Positions 52,867-61,489 of a stretch of 64,000 bases of DNA are shown one piece after another. The notes below the pieces were generated by a model. The model ran no database searches. It had not been told where the DNA came from and saw nothing but the letters and a program-made list of their open reading frames with translations. Source of the stretch: Salipaludibacillus sp. CUR1 (GTDB lineage: Bacteria > Bacillota > Bacilli > Bacillales > Salisediminibacteriaceae); the NCBI RefSeq assembly GCF_021028955.1, contig NZ_JAIWPE010000094.1:186001-250000 (forward strand), given 5' to 3'. Within the stretch, counting starts at the first letter, position 1; each line of letters starts with the position of its first letter. Both the position numbers and the translations under genes were made by a program.

Positions 52867-53382
52867 ATGGCTTTTTTCTCAACGTTGTTCATGATTTTTT
52901 TTATAAGTTTCGACGGATTTATATGGGGGTGGCTGATCGGGTACAGGAAGCAGTATTTTCCCTTAATTCATTTTCTGCTGCTGACTGTGGGCACGGCTCT
53001 CATTTTATGGGCTTTTTATCAGATTGGCCTTGTTTTGGAAGACGTCATTCCTTTTCACCTTTTTAATAAAATATCGGGGGTTTTCCTGCTCATTCTCAGT
53101 GTATTTCATTTAATAGATGGCGAAGGGCTTTTCAAACGTGCTGTGGCTCTTAAAATCTTCCTTATTATAAATGTAGACAATATAGGGTTTGGGCTGTTGG
53201 CCGGTTTTGATGCCATAGGCACTTATTTTCCTGTTTTTGCAGGCATTCAATTTGCCCTGTTTTTTCTGTTCGGACTTTTCTTAGCCCATCATTCCAGGGT
53301 TTTTAAATATCAGCAGTATGGGAATCTTCTTCCATTTTTTGTTTTGTTCAGTATGGGATTCTTTAAACTTTTTTTCGGATAA
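52867..53382 (+). CDS. YtaF/MntP-like membrane protein
   Basis: A 171-residue hydrophobic protein with about six helices in two similar halves. Each half starts with an acidic motif, FISFDGFIWGWLIGYRK and IINVDNIGFGLLAGFDAIG, the pattern of the YtaF/MntP (LysE-like) efflux proteins. Cation, possibly manganese, transport is inferred. The GTG at 52846 has no ribosome site; the ATG at 52867 has GGGGGAGG ten bases ahead and is preferred. Confidence 0.65.
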   Translation: MAFFSTLFMIFFISFDGFIWGWLIGYRKQYFPLIHFLLLTVGTALILWAFYQIGLVLEDVIPFHLFNKISGVFLLILSVFHLIDGEGLFKRAVALKIFLIINVDNIGFGLLAGFDAIGTYFPVFAGIQFALFFLFGLFLAHHSRVFKYQQYGNLLPFFVLFSMGFFKLFFG

Positions 53383-53389
53383 AAAAAAG

Positions 53390-53581
53390 AGGGCGTCCCA
53401 AAGTCATTTGGTGACACCCTTGTTTTAGTAAGCAGAGTCATTAAGAAGAACCCGTTACTGGGCTTTCCCCGGATTCGCTTCAGGCCAGCCCGGAAAGACT
53501 GCGCTGAAGACTCTCGTTTTAATTCGTTTTCCGCAGGAGCTGCATACCGTTTAATTGTAGCCGGCAGTCAACCTCACTTAA
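53390..53581. other. Intergenic stretch with terminator and possible degenerate repeat
   Basis: Just after the membrane gene an imperfect hairpin (AGGGCGTCCCAAA... ...TTTGGTGACACCCT, then TTGTTTTA) looks like its terminator. The rest (about 53440-53560) is GC-richer and contains CGCTTCAGGCC, GCGCTGAAG and TTTTCCGCAGGAG, which resembles decayed interspersed Bacillus repeats. No gene seen. Confidence 0.4.
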
Positions 53582-54208
53582 TTAAAACTGCTGTGCTGCC
53601 GCTGCTGTCTCCTTAATGCCTTCCTGAATCAATTCTTCCGCTTTATCCGGGAACTGGTTATGGCCTTCAACGATGACTGTTTGAATATTTGTGATTCCCC
53701 AGAAAGCCAGTAAGTTTTTAACATAATTAACAGCCATCTCAGCGGACTGTGCAGGACCTTCAGAATAGACTCCGCCGCGTGCGTTTAATAACACGGCTTT
53801 TTTATCTGTTAACAGGCCGACAGGTCCTTCTGCCGTGTATTTAAACGTCTTTCCGGCTTGAGCCAGGTAGTCCAGGTAGGTATGGAGCGCAGCTGGCACG
53901 GTAAAATTCCAAAGAGGAAAAGCAAACATGACTTTATCAGCTTCAAGAAATTGGTTTAAATAAGTGTTAACTGTGTCAGCAGCTTCCTGCTCAGCGGGTG
54001 TTAACTCCAGGCCACTGGCTTGTTTAAACATGCCGTTAATTTTATCTGTATCGTAGTAAGGTAAATTTTCCTGAAATAAATCAAGCTCCTCGATTTCATC
54101 CTCAGGATTTTCACTCTTATAGTTTGAAATAAATGTATTATACATTTTAACACTTACAGATTGATCCTCAGGTCTTGGATTAGCTTTAATAAATAATACT
54201 TTTGACAT
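53582..54208 (-). CDS. azoR: FMN-dependent NADH-azoreductase
   Basis: A 208-residue flavodoxin-fold reductase. SKVLFIKANPRPEDQSVSVKM is the FMN phosphate loop of AzoR; FPLWNFTVPAALHTYLDYLAQAGKTFKYTAEGPVGLLTDKKAVLLNARGGVYSEGPAQ follows the family closely. It reduces quinones and azo compounds with NADH, usually under thiol or oxidative stress. An ATG at 54223 lies within the ribosome site GGAGG; the ATG at 54208 is chosen. Confidence 0.93.
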   Translation of the reverse strand: MSKVLFIKANPRPEDQSVSVKMYNTFISNYKSENPEDEIEELDLFQENLPYYDTDKINGMFKQASGLELTPAEQEAADTVNTYLNQFLEADKVMFAFPLWNFTVPAALHTYLDYLAQAGKTFKYTAEGPVGLLTDKKAVLLNARGGVYSEGPAQSAEMAVNYVKNLLAFWGITNIQTVIVEGHNQFPDKAEELIQEGIKETAAAAQQF

Positions 54209-54290
54209 TTTCAGTTCCTCCATTCATTTTACAATAAAAAAGTTTAGTACTTACAAAAATAAAGTATAAAGGGGAGCTTTATATAAGTCA

Positions 54291-54323
54291 AAGAAGATGC
54301 TCGCTTCCCGCCAGCATCTTCTT
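54291..54323 (-). terminator. Terminator of the YdjM-like gene
   Basis: AAGAAGATGCT and its complement with an 11-base loop; TTTGACTT follows on the minus strand. Confidence 0.65.
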
Positions 54324-54338
54324 TCTCCAAAAATATTT

Positions 54339-54815
54339 TTAAAACAGCGGCAATAAATGATTTACTAATACAGCTGCACCGGCAACCAAAATCACACCTT
54401 CGCTCCATGTGCCTGTCCGATACAGAGCGATCTGGGAGCGTTTTTTAGAGAAAGGGTAAAGAAGAGGAATGCCTCCGACGGAAAAGAAATCTGCAAGAAT
54501 ATGCAAAATAACACCAAGAAACAGGCCAAGAAGAAATTCATTTGAAAAATGAGCCGTCCCGGCTGCCATTAGGAGAAGGATAAGCCCTGAGTGAGTGAGC
54601 CCGCGGTGTCCGCCAAACAGTGTTTTAGTGATGGAGGATAACCCCGGAATTCTCCGGCCGATCCACGATCTGCTTTCATCAATATCAGGAAGGACAGAGC
54701 CAAGCAAAAGTCCGGAAACTGCAAGTGTGGAAGTTGTGTCTACATTTACAGGGATAGCATCGCCAAGTAACACTACCGCCGATAATGAAGTGGTAATATG
54801 AGTGAAATATCTCAT
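54339..54815 (-). CDS. YdjM-like membrane-bound metal-dependent hydrolase
   Basis: A 158-residue membrane protein of the YdjM/DUF457 family. Conserved polar motifs lie between helices: FTHITTS at the start, GSVLPDIDESRSWIGRR, FGGHRGLTHS and HILADFFSVGGIPLLYPFS. The His/Asp pattern suggests a metal site, and E. coli YdjM is an SOS gene, but the reaction is not known. Single gene. Confidence 0.85.
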   Translation of the reverse strand: MRYFTHITTSLSAVVLLGDAIPVNVDTTSTLAVSGLLLGSVLPDIDESRSWIGRRIPGLSSITKTLFGGHRGLTHSGLILLLMAAGTAHFSNEFLLGLFLGVILHILADFFSVGGIPLLYPFSKKRSQIALYRTGTWSEGVILVAGAAVLVNHLLPLF

Positions 54816-54998
54816 GCTGTGTTTTTCCTTTCTTAAATTTAAACTGAATTAATATCATAGCAAAAAAGAGACTGAGCGGGAATCAGCCGATGGCATGAAT
54901 CATTAATGATTTATAATTCCGCCGTTTTAATGCTCCTAATAAATGGTATACAGACACTATACGACAAAGGACGCTATTTTTATTAGGGGGGGAGCGGT

Positions 54999-56414
54999 AT
55001 GGCGCTTACACCGGAAGTCGCAGGTTTTAGCCTTATAATTCTCGGCATTCTGCTTTTAATTGGTAAATGGATACGTGTGTTTACACCTTTATTCCAAAAC
55101 TTTTTTATACCGAGTTCGATGATTGCCGGTTTGTTAGGTTTACTTATAGGTCCGGAAGTGCTTGGCAGGCTGGGCATCAATCTGTTTGACAGCGGAGGTT
55201 TGTTCCCTGAAGTCATGGTGGAGATCTGGAGCACACTTCCGGGACTTTTAATTAACGTTATATTTGCATCACTGTTTCTTGGAATGACCTTTCCTTCAGT
55301 AAAAAAAATGTGGGAAATATCCGGCCCCCAGATTACATTTGCCCATTTTATTTCATGGGGCATGTATGTCGTGGGGATTACTCTTGCTCTTTTAGTTTTG
55401 ACTCCCTTTTTCGGCATGAATCCGGCCGCAGGGGCTCTTCTTGAAATCAGCTTTGTAGGCGGACACGGGACAGCTGCGGGTCTAGCTGGAACATTTGAAG
55501 GGGTAGGATTTGAAGAAGGAAGGCACCTTGCTGTTGGATTAGCAACAATCGGAGTGCTGAGCGTGGTTTTCTTAGGGATGGGCCTGATCAACTGGGGAGC
55601 CAGAAAAGGAAAGACAGCTATACTGGAAAACCCGGGTGATATATCCGAAGAAAAAAAACGGGGGATTATTGCGGAAGAAAATCAGGAAGATGAACCGGCT
55701 GGCAGAAAAACAACCCGCTCCGAATTTATTGAAACGCTAACCGTCCACCTGGGCTACATTGGCGTCGCTATTGCTGTCGGTTATGTTCTTCTTGAGGGAA
55801 TTATCCTGATTGAAGAGGCACTTTGGATCGAGCAAATCGAAATTTTTACCCATTTGCCTTTGTTCCCGCTTGCTATGATCGGTGCCGTTATTGTCCAGCT
55901 GTTTCTTTCAAAGTTTGTTAAATACAACGTGGTAGACCGAGGGGTAGTAAACAGAATTCAGGGGCTTGCCCTGGATCTGCTGATAGCCTCAGCGATCGCA
56001 ACGTTGTCTCTTGCAGTCATTGGAGAACACTTCATTCCATTTTTGCTTATGGCTGTCACTGCGATTGCCTGGAACTTATTTGCCTTCCTGTTTATTGCCC
56101 CTAAGATTATGACAGATCACTGGTTTGAACGGGCAATAGGCGACTTAGGTCAGGCGATGGGAATGAGCGCTGCAGGTTTGCTGTTAATAAAGCTGGCTGA
56201 CCCGAATACTAAATCACCCGCAAAAGAAGGATTCAGCTATAAACAGCTGATGCTTGATATTTTTGTAGGCGGAGGTTTTGTTACAGCGGCTTCTGTCCCT
56301 TTAATAATCGCTGTCGGCCCTGTTCCTTCCCTAATTGTGGCAGCAATTATTATGACTGGCTGGCTGCTTCTTGGCCTGTTTTATTTCGGGAAAAAGAAAA
56401 AGGATGAAGCTTAA
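54999..56414 (+). CDS. Sodium/glutamate symporter-like protein (ESS/GltS family)
   Basis: A 471-residue membrane protein with two inverted five-helix halves. FFIPSSMIAGLLGLLIGPEVLG opens the first half; the re-entrant loop EISFVGGHGTAAGLAGTFEGVGF is the GltS signature; DIFVGGGFVTAASVPLIIAVGPVPSL is its C-terminal counterpart. A charged loop (EEKKRGIIAEENQEDEPAG) separates the halves. Na-coupled glutamate uptake is the family role; substrate assignment is by family only. RBS GGGGGAG. Confidence 0.85.
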   Translation: MALTPEVAGFSLIILGILLLIGKWIRVFTPLFQNFFIPSSMIAGLLGLLIGPEVLGRLGINLFDSGGLFPEVMVEIWSTLPGLLINVIFASLFLGMTFPSVKKMWEISGPQITFAHFISWGMYVVGITLALLVLTPFFGMNPAAGALLEISFVGGHGTAAGLAGTFEGVGFEEGRHLAVGLATIGVLSVVFLGMGLINWGARKGKTAILENPGDISEEKKRGIIAEENQEDEPAGRKTTRSEFIETLTVHLGYIGVAIAVGYVLLEGIILIEEALWIEQIEIFTHLPLFPLAMIGAVIVQLFLSKFVKYNVVDRGVVNRIQGLALDLLIASAIATLSLAVIGEHFIPFLLMAVTAIAWNLFAFLFIAPKIMTDHWFERAIGDLGQAMGMSAAGLLLIKLADPNTKSPAKEGFSYKQLMLDIFVGGGFVTAASVPLIIAVGPVPSLIVAAIIMTGWLLLGLFYFGKKKKDEA

Positions 56415-56487
56415 GTGATACAAGCGGCTGTTTAACATTTTTTAACAAGTGGAATAAGTTCTGTAACATAACTAATGGAGGGATTGA

Positions 56488-57291
56488 ATGGTTACTCCAG
56501 GGAAATCAGTCTTCACCGCAGGAAGTGCTCTGCTGGTATTAAGTGCCTGCAACAATGGAAACGGAGAGGCAACCGGTGATCGCACTGAGCAGCTTGAGGC
56601 AGAAGTTGAAGATCTGGAACAAAATCTCTCAGAAACAGAATCAGCACTTAAAGAAACAGAAGCACAGTTAGCTGAAAAGGAAGAACAAATGGAAAAATTG
56701 GAAGAGCAGGTGAATGAACAGGAAAACAGCACTGAAGAAGATGATGCAGAAAATGACAGGGGAAACGAAAACGACGGGGACAGCGTAGTAACAGGGGATG
56801 ACGAACTTCGCGACAAGGCTGATGACGTCGTAATTGCATTGGAGAATGAAGATTATCAAAGTCTGGCAAACTATGTCCACCCGGAGGAAGGCGTCCGTTT
56901 TTCTCCTTACGGCCACGTAGACCCTGAAGAGCATTTAACGTTCAGCAGGGAAGAGGTTCAGGAGTTTGCAGAGGATGAAGAAGAATATGAATGGGGAATT
57001 CAGGATGGATCAGGTGAGCCAATTATTCTCACCCCATCTGAGTATTATGAAGACTATGTATATATCCGTGACTTCAGCCGGGAGGCAGAAGAAATACTTG
57101 TCAATGAAATAGAGAGCAGGGGCCATATCGAAGTGAATGTAGAAGAAGTTTATCCCGATGGAGAGTTCGTCAGTTATTATGTCTCTGAGACAGATGAGGA
57201 ACTGAACTGGGCTAACATGATTCTTTCTTTTGCAGAGAACAATGGCGGCTGGTATTTAACTGGCGTGACAATTGACAAGTGGACGATATAG
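56488..57291 (+). CDS. Acidic coiled-coil lipoprotein of unknown function
   Basis: A 267-residue exported lipoprotein (lipobox LSAC). Residues 30-80 are a glutamate-rich heptad coiled coil (LEAEVEDLEQNLSETESALKE), then a very acidic linker, then a globular domain of about 160 residues (DKADDVVIALENEDYQSLANYVHPEEGVRFSPYG to GGWYLTGVTIDKWTI). The last part resembles stress-type lipoproteins of Bacilli with a HPEEGVRFSPY motif. Function unknown. RBS TGGAGG. Confidence 0.8.
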   Translation: MVTPGKSVFTAGSALLVLSACNNGNGEATGDRTEQLEAEVEDLEQNLSETESALKETEAQLAEKEEQMEKLEEQVNEQENSTEEDDAENDRGNENDGDSVVTGDDELRDKADDVVIALENEDYQSLANYVHPEEGVRFSPYGHVDPEEHLTFSREEVQEFAEDEEEYEWGIQDGSGEPIILTPSEYYEDYVYIRDFSREAEEILVNEIESRGHIEVNVEEVYPDGEFVSYYVSETDEELNWANMILSFAENNGGWYLTGVTIDKWTI

Positions 57292-57295
57292 GGGG

Positions 57296-57325
57296 AAGGG
57301 CTGCTAAAATAGCAGCCCTTTATTA
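57296..57325 (+). terminator. Terminator of the lipoprotein gene
   Basis: AAGGGCTGCTA, AAA, and its complement, then TTATTACC. Confidence 0.75.
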
Positions 57326-57333
57326 CCTTTAGA

Positions 57334-57475
57334 GCTCTGCCATATAACTGTACGACCGTATAAATTTGGAACTCTACCGTATAGCTGAGGGACTCTACCG
57401 TATAAATGCTGAACTCTACATTATAAAAGTACAACTCTACCGTATAACTCCCGAACTCTACCGTATAACAAATTT
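57334..57475. repeat. 21-bp tandem repeat upstream of the gal operon
   Basis: ACTCTACCGTATA recurs at 57371, 57392, 57413 (ACTCTACATTATA), 57434 and 57455, a constant 21-bp step; two more degenerate units lie to the left. Between the conserved 13 bases the other 8 vary. The spacing equals two helical turns, as in an array of protein sites on one face, but no protein is implicated. A minus-strand open frame across it (57177-57503) encodes only a YTVE-type heptapeptide repeat and is not called. Confidence 0.85.
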
Positions 57476-57544
57476 CGACAAAAATCTCACCCCTGTAAAA
57501 CACGCCCTTCAGCTTTCAACCAACAATTTTAAAAGTTAATTAAA

Positions 57545-57599
57545 TTTATTAATAAAGATTCCATTCTCATTTATTATGTTGTATACTAAAAAATGAGAA
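57545..57599 (+). promoter_or_regulatory. gal operon promoter with inverted repeats
   Basis: TTCCAT (57559-57564), 17 bases, TATACT (57582-57587). TTCTCATTT (57564-57572) and AAATGAGAA (57591-57599) form an inverted repeat straddling the -10, and TTTATTAATAAA (57545-57556) is a perfect palindrome just upstream of the -35. Both are candidates for the ROK repressor. Confidence 0.45.
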
Positions 57600-57688
57600 G
57601 GAAATAAGATATAACTAATTAATTAAATAATTTAATAAAGAAAGGCTTCGCATTACCAACCAATAATTTTTTACGGGAGTGAAAAAAG

Positions 57689-58867
57689 ATGAGTGAAAAC
57701 CTTATTTCATCGTTTCAGGAAGTGTTTCAGACAAACGAGCGTCCGAAAGTTTACTTGTCACCGGGACGGGTGAATCTGATCGGGGAGCATACGGACTATA
57801 ATGGCGGGTATGTATTCCCATGTGCATTAAGTGTGGGGACGTATATTGTCATCAGACCAAGAGAAGACAGGAAACTTCGCTTTTATTCAGATAATTTCCC
57901 TGACCTGGGGATCATTGAGACGTCGCTTGATAATCTGGATTATGAGGAGTCTCACGACTGGGCGAATTATCCTAAAGGAGTTATTTATATGTTCCGTGAA
58001 GAAGGCTTCACGGGAGGAAAAGGGTTTGATGCGTATTTTTACGGAGACATTCCTAACGGAGCAGGACTCTCGTCATCTGCCTCAATTGAACTCGCAATGG
58101 CGATTGCGTGGGATGCCCAGAACGTGTTCGGCATGGACCGTATTCCGATGGTTCAGCTTTGCCAGCGGGCAGAAAACCGCTATATCGGAGTAAACTGCGG
58201 CATTATGGATCAATTTGCCATCGGTATGGGAAAGAAGGATCACGCTGTTCTTCTTGACTGCAATACACTCGACTACAGCTATGCTCCGGTAAAACTGGAA
58301 GGGGTTAAGCTTGTTCTTGCCAATACAAATAAACGCCGTGGTCTTGCGGATTCAAAATATAATGAACGGCGCCGGGAGTGTGAAGAAGCATTGGCTGATT
58401 TACAGAAAGCTGTTTCAATTCAAAACCTTTGTGATTTGTCGCCTGAGGAGTTCAGTGCTAATCGCCAGGTGATTAAAAGTGAAACAGCAGCCCGCCGTGC
58501 TAAGCATGCCGTTGAAGAAAATGCCCGGACAATTAAAGCTCATCAGGCGCTGAAAGAAGGAGATGTATCGGCTTTCGGCCAGCTGATGAATGATTCCCAT
58601 CGTTCGTTAAGAGATGATTATGAAGTGACAGGTGACCATTTAGACGCTTTGACAGAAGCCGCCTGGAAGGAAGAGACTGTTCTTGGAGCACGCATGACCG
58701 GGGCAGGCTTCGGCGGATGTACAGTTAATTTAATTAAAGAGGAAGGTCTTGAGGAAACTTTAAAAAGAATTGCTGACACTTATAAAAATCGTACAGGGAT
58801 TGAGACAGAGTTCTATGTGGTGGATATTGGCGACGGGACAAGGGAGTTAGGGAACAATGTCGACTAA
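57689..58867 (+). CDS. galK: Galactokinase
   Basis: A 392-residue GHMP kinase. The galactokinase signature VNLIGEHTDYNGGYVFPCAL is near the N terminus; the ATP loop is PNGAGLSSSASIELAMA; the third motif is GARMTGAGFGGCTVNLI. It phosphorylates galactose at C1. First gene of galK-galE-galT with the ROK regulator behind. RBS GGGAG. Confidence 0.97.
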   Translation: MSENLISSFQEVFQTNERPKVYLSPGRVNLIGEHTDYNGGYVFPCALSVGTYIVIRPREDRKLRFYSDNFPDLGIIETSLDNLDYEESHDWANYPKGVIYMFREEGFTGGKGFDAYFYGDIPNGAGLSSSASIELAMAIAWDAQNVFGMDRIPMVQLCQRAENRYIGVNCGIMDQFAIGMGKKDHAVLLDCNTLDYSYAPVKLEGVKLVLANTNKRRGLADSKYNERRRECEEALADLQKAVSIQNLCDLSPEEFSANRQVIKSETAARRAKHAVEENARTIKAHQALKEGDVSAFGQLMNDSHRSLRDDYEVTGDHLDALTEAAWKEETVLGARMTGAGFGGCTVNLIKEEGLEETLKRIADTYKNRTGIETEFYVVDIGDGTRELGNNVD

Positions 58868-58924
58868 AGGCTAAAAAGCCGGAGCTTGAGATAGCAGAAC
58901 CAACATAAAAGGAGAGTGAAAGAA

Positions 58925-59920
58925 ATGGCAGTATTAATTTGCGGAGGAGCAGGTTACATCGGCAGTCATGGGGCAGCAGAGCTTCTGGGAAAAAATGAAG
59001 AAGTGGTGGTCCTCGATAACCTGCAGACAGGCCACAAACAAGCTGTTCTTAAAGAGGCAGTGTTTTATGAAGGTGATTTAAGAGACGAAAAGATTCTCGA
59101 TCATATCTTCCAAAATCACGCCATTGACTCAGTTATTCACTTTGCGGCTGATTCACTTGTAGGCGTAAGTATGGAGAAGCCTCTTCAGTATTATGACAAC
59201 AACGTTTATGGCGCGTTAAGCCTGCTGAAAAAAATGACTGAGTACGGCGTTAAACACATCGTTTTTTCTTCTACTGCGGCCACTTACGGGGAACCGGAAA
59301 ACGTACCTATTAAAGAAACAGAGGTGACCGCTCCGACGAACCCTTATGGCGAAACGAAGCTGGCTATAGAACGGATGTTGAAATGGTGTGCTGAAGCGTA
59401 TGACTTAAAATACGTAGTATTAAGATATTTTAACGTCGCCGGGGCGCACCCGACAATCGATATTGGCGAAGACCATAAGCCGGAAACACACTTGATCCCT
59501 ATCGTGCTGCAGGTCGCTCTGGGACAGAGGGAAAAAATAATGATTTTCGGTGACGATTATGATACACCGGACGGGACATGCATCCGTGATTATATACATG
59601 TGAAAGACCTTATTCAGGCTCATTTGATTGCTTTGGATTATCTTCGTGACGGCGGTTCTTCTGAAGTTTTCAACCTTGGAAACGGCAATGGCTTCAGCGT
59701 AAAAGAAGTCGTAGATACAGCAATCAAAGTGACCGGAAGAGAGATTCCCCGTGAGATCGCACCCCGCCGCAGCGGAGATCCTGCGGTACTTGTAGCATCA
59801 TCGGAGAAAGCAAAAACAATCCTGGGCTGGAAACCGGAATATGCGGATCTGGAATCAATTATTGAAACAGCGTGGGCATGGCACCAGCGTCACCCCGGAG
59901 GTTACCAATCCAACGCGTAA
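58925..59920 (+). CDS. galE: UDP-glucose 4-epimerase
   Basis: A 331-residue extended SDR enzyme. NAD motif GGAGYIGSHGAAEL; catalytic YxxxK in NPYGETKLAIERML; Ser in FSSTAATYG; the substrate loop near FGDDYDTPDGTCIRDYIHV. It interconverts UDP-galactose and UDP-glucose. The GTG at 58916 sits on the AAAGGAGAG site; the ATG at 58925 has proper spacing. Confidence 0.97.
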   Translation: MAVLICGGAGYIGSHGAAELLGKNEEVVVLDNLQTGHKQAVLKEAVFYEGDLRDEKILDHIFQNHAIDSVIHFAADSLVGVSMEKPLQYYDNNVYGALSLLKKMTEYGVKHIVFSSTAATYGEPENVPIKETEVTAPTNPYGETKLAIERMLKWCAEAYDLKYVVLRYFNVAGAHPTIDIGEDHKPETHLIPIVLQVALGQREKIMIFGDDYDTPDGTCIRDYIHVKDLIQAHLIALDYLRDGGSSEVFNLGNGNGFSVKEVVDTAIKVTGREIPREIAPRRSGDPAVLVASSEKAKTILGWKPEYADLESIIETAWAWHQRHPGGYQSNA

Positions 59921-59932
59921 GGAGATGAGAGT

Positions 59933-61453
59933 ATGACAATAGATCAACGGTTAAATGAACTGGTACAATATGCTGTAAATAAAGATTTAATTGATGAGGA
60001 AGACGCTGTTTTTTGTAAAAATCAGCTCATGGAGATTCTTGAGATTGATGAGGCTGATAAGGCGCCTCTTGATGAAGAGAATGAAAATCGTTCTCTTGCT
60101 GACATCCTTGACGATATACTGGATTGGGCAGCCAAGGAAGAACGGCTGGCAAGCAATACGGTGACAGAAAGAGATTTACTTGATACAAAGTTAATGGCTG
60201 TATTTGCGAAGCGGCCTTCCGGGGTCACAGCTGATTTCAGGAAAAAAGAAGAATCAGACGGGATAGAAACGGCTACCGCCTGGTTTTATGAATGGAATCA
60301 GGACATTCATTATATACGCCGTAACAGGATTGCAAAAAATATGAACTGGAAAACACCAACTGAATATGGGGATTTGGATATTACGATTAATCTTTCCAAA
60401 CCTGAAAAAGATCCAAAGGAAATTGAAGCAGCAAAGAAAGCATCCACATCCAATTACCCGTTATGCCTTCTTTGTAAAGAAAACGTCGGGTATGCAGGCA
60501 GGCTCAATCACCCGGCAAGGCAAAATCTGCGGACCATTCCTGTCGATCTTAATGGTGAAGAATGGCACCTTCAGTTCTCACCTTACGTCTATTACCATGA
60601 GCATGCGATTGTCCTGTCAGCGGCACATGAGCCGATGAAGATTACAGTAAATACGTTTCAGAGGCTGTTGGATTTCGTTCAGCAGTATCCTCATTATTTT
60701 ATTGGTTCTAATGCGGACCTTCCAATTGTCGGCGGATCGATTTTGAGCCATGACCATTACCAGGCGGGGAAATATGAGTTTCCTATGGCGAGTGCTGAGG
60801 AAGAAGAAACAGAGCATTTGAAGGATTATCAAGGAGTGACAGTCAGTAAAGTGAAGTGGCCAATGTCTGTTCTCCGTGTGAAAGGTTCAGACAAGAATCA
60901 AGTTGTACAAGCATCCGAGATGATTAGGAAAAAATGGCAGGCTTACGATGACGAAACGGTTGGAGTGTATTCACAAACAGGGGATACACCGCATCATACG
61001 ATTACGCCGATTGCGCGATACAGGGACAAGAAGTATGAATTGGACCTGGTGCTTCGAAACAACCGGACGTCTGATGAGCATCCGATGGGCATTTTTCATC
61101 CGCACAAGGAAGTGCACCATATTAAAAAAGAAAATATTGGTTTGATTGAAGTAATGGGGCTTGCAGTACTGCCCGGCAGGCTGAAAAGCGAACTGATGCA
61201 GCTGGCAGAAGCTTTGCTGACGGATGACCCTGCAAAAGAAATGGCGTCCAATCAAACCATTTCAAAACACCTTGAATGGGGGCGGCAGGTAAAAGAAAAG
61301 CACCCTGAATTAAACCAGGAGAACGTCGGACACATTCTGCAGCAGGAAGTAGGCCTTGTTTTTTCTACGATATTGGCCCACGCTGGTGTCTTTAAGCGCG
61401 ATAATGAAGGGCAGGAAGCTTTCCTTCGTTTTATAAGTGCTGTAAATGAGTAA
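59933..61453 (+). CDS. galT: Galactose-1-phosphate uridylyltransferase (Firmicute type)
   Basis: A 506-residue GalT of the long Gram-positive type. NYPLCLLCKENVGYAGRLNHPARQNLRTIP and SHDHYQAGKYEFPM are hallmark stretches, the second near the uridylyl-binding site. It exchanges Gal-1-P with UDP-glucose. It starts 12 bases after galE with AAGGAG ahead, so the three genes form a full Leloir operon. Confidence 0.95.
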   Translation: MTIDQRLNELVQYAVNKDLIDEEDAVFCKNQLMEILEIDEADKAPLDEENENRSLADILDDILDWAAKEERLASNTVTERDLLDTKLMAVFAKRPSGVTADFRKKEESDGIETATAWFYEWNQDIHYIRRNRIAKNMNWKTPTEYGDLDITINLSKPEKDPKEIEAAKKASTSNYPLCLLCKENVGYAGRLNHPARQNLRTIPVDLNGEEWHLQFSPYVYYHEHAIVLSAAHEPMKITVNTFQRLLDFVQQYPHYFIGSNADLPIVGGSILSHDHYQAGKYEFPMASAEEEETEHLKDYQGVTVSKVKWPMSVLRVKGSDKNQVVQASEMIRKKWQAYDDETVGVYSQTGDTPHHTITPIARYRDKKYELDLVLRNNRTSDEHPMGIFHPHKEVHHIKKENIGLIEVMGLAVLPGRLKSELMQLAEALLTDDPAKEMASNQTISKHLEWGRQVKEKHPELNQENVGHILQQEVGLVFSTILAHAGVFKRDNEGQEAFLRFISAVNE

Positions 61454-61489
61454 AGAATAAAAAGAAAAATATTAAGGGGGTGAATAACC

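Noticed and set aside
54983-55591. 202-codon frame opposite the GltS-like gene
   Set aside because: Antisense shadow of a clear membrane protein; no ribosome site, no family likeness.
57177-57503. Minus-strand 108-codon frame with YTVE repeats
   Set aside because: It is the antisense reading of the lipoprotein 3' end and of the 21-bp repeat; no ribosome site, and the peptide repeat is only the DNA repeat translated.
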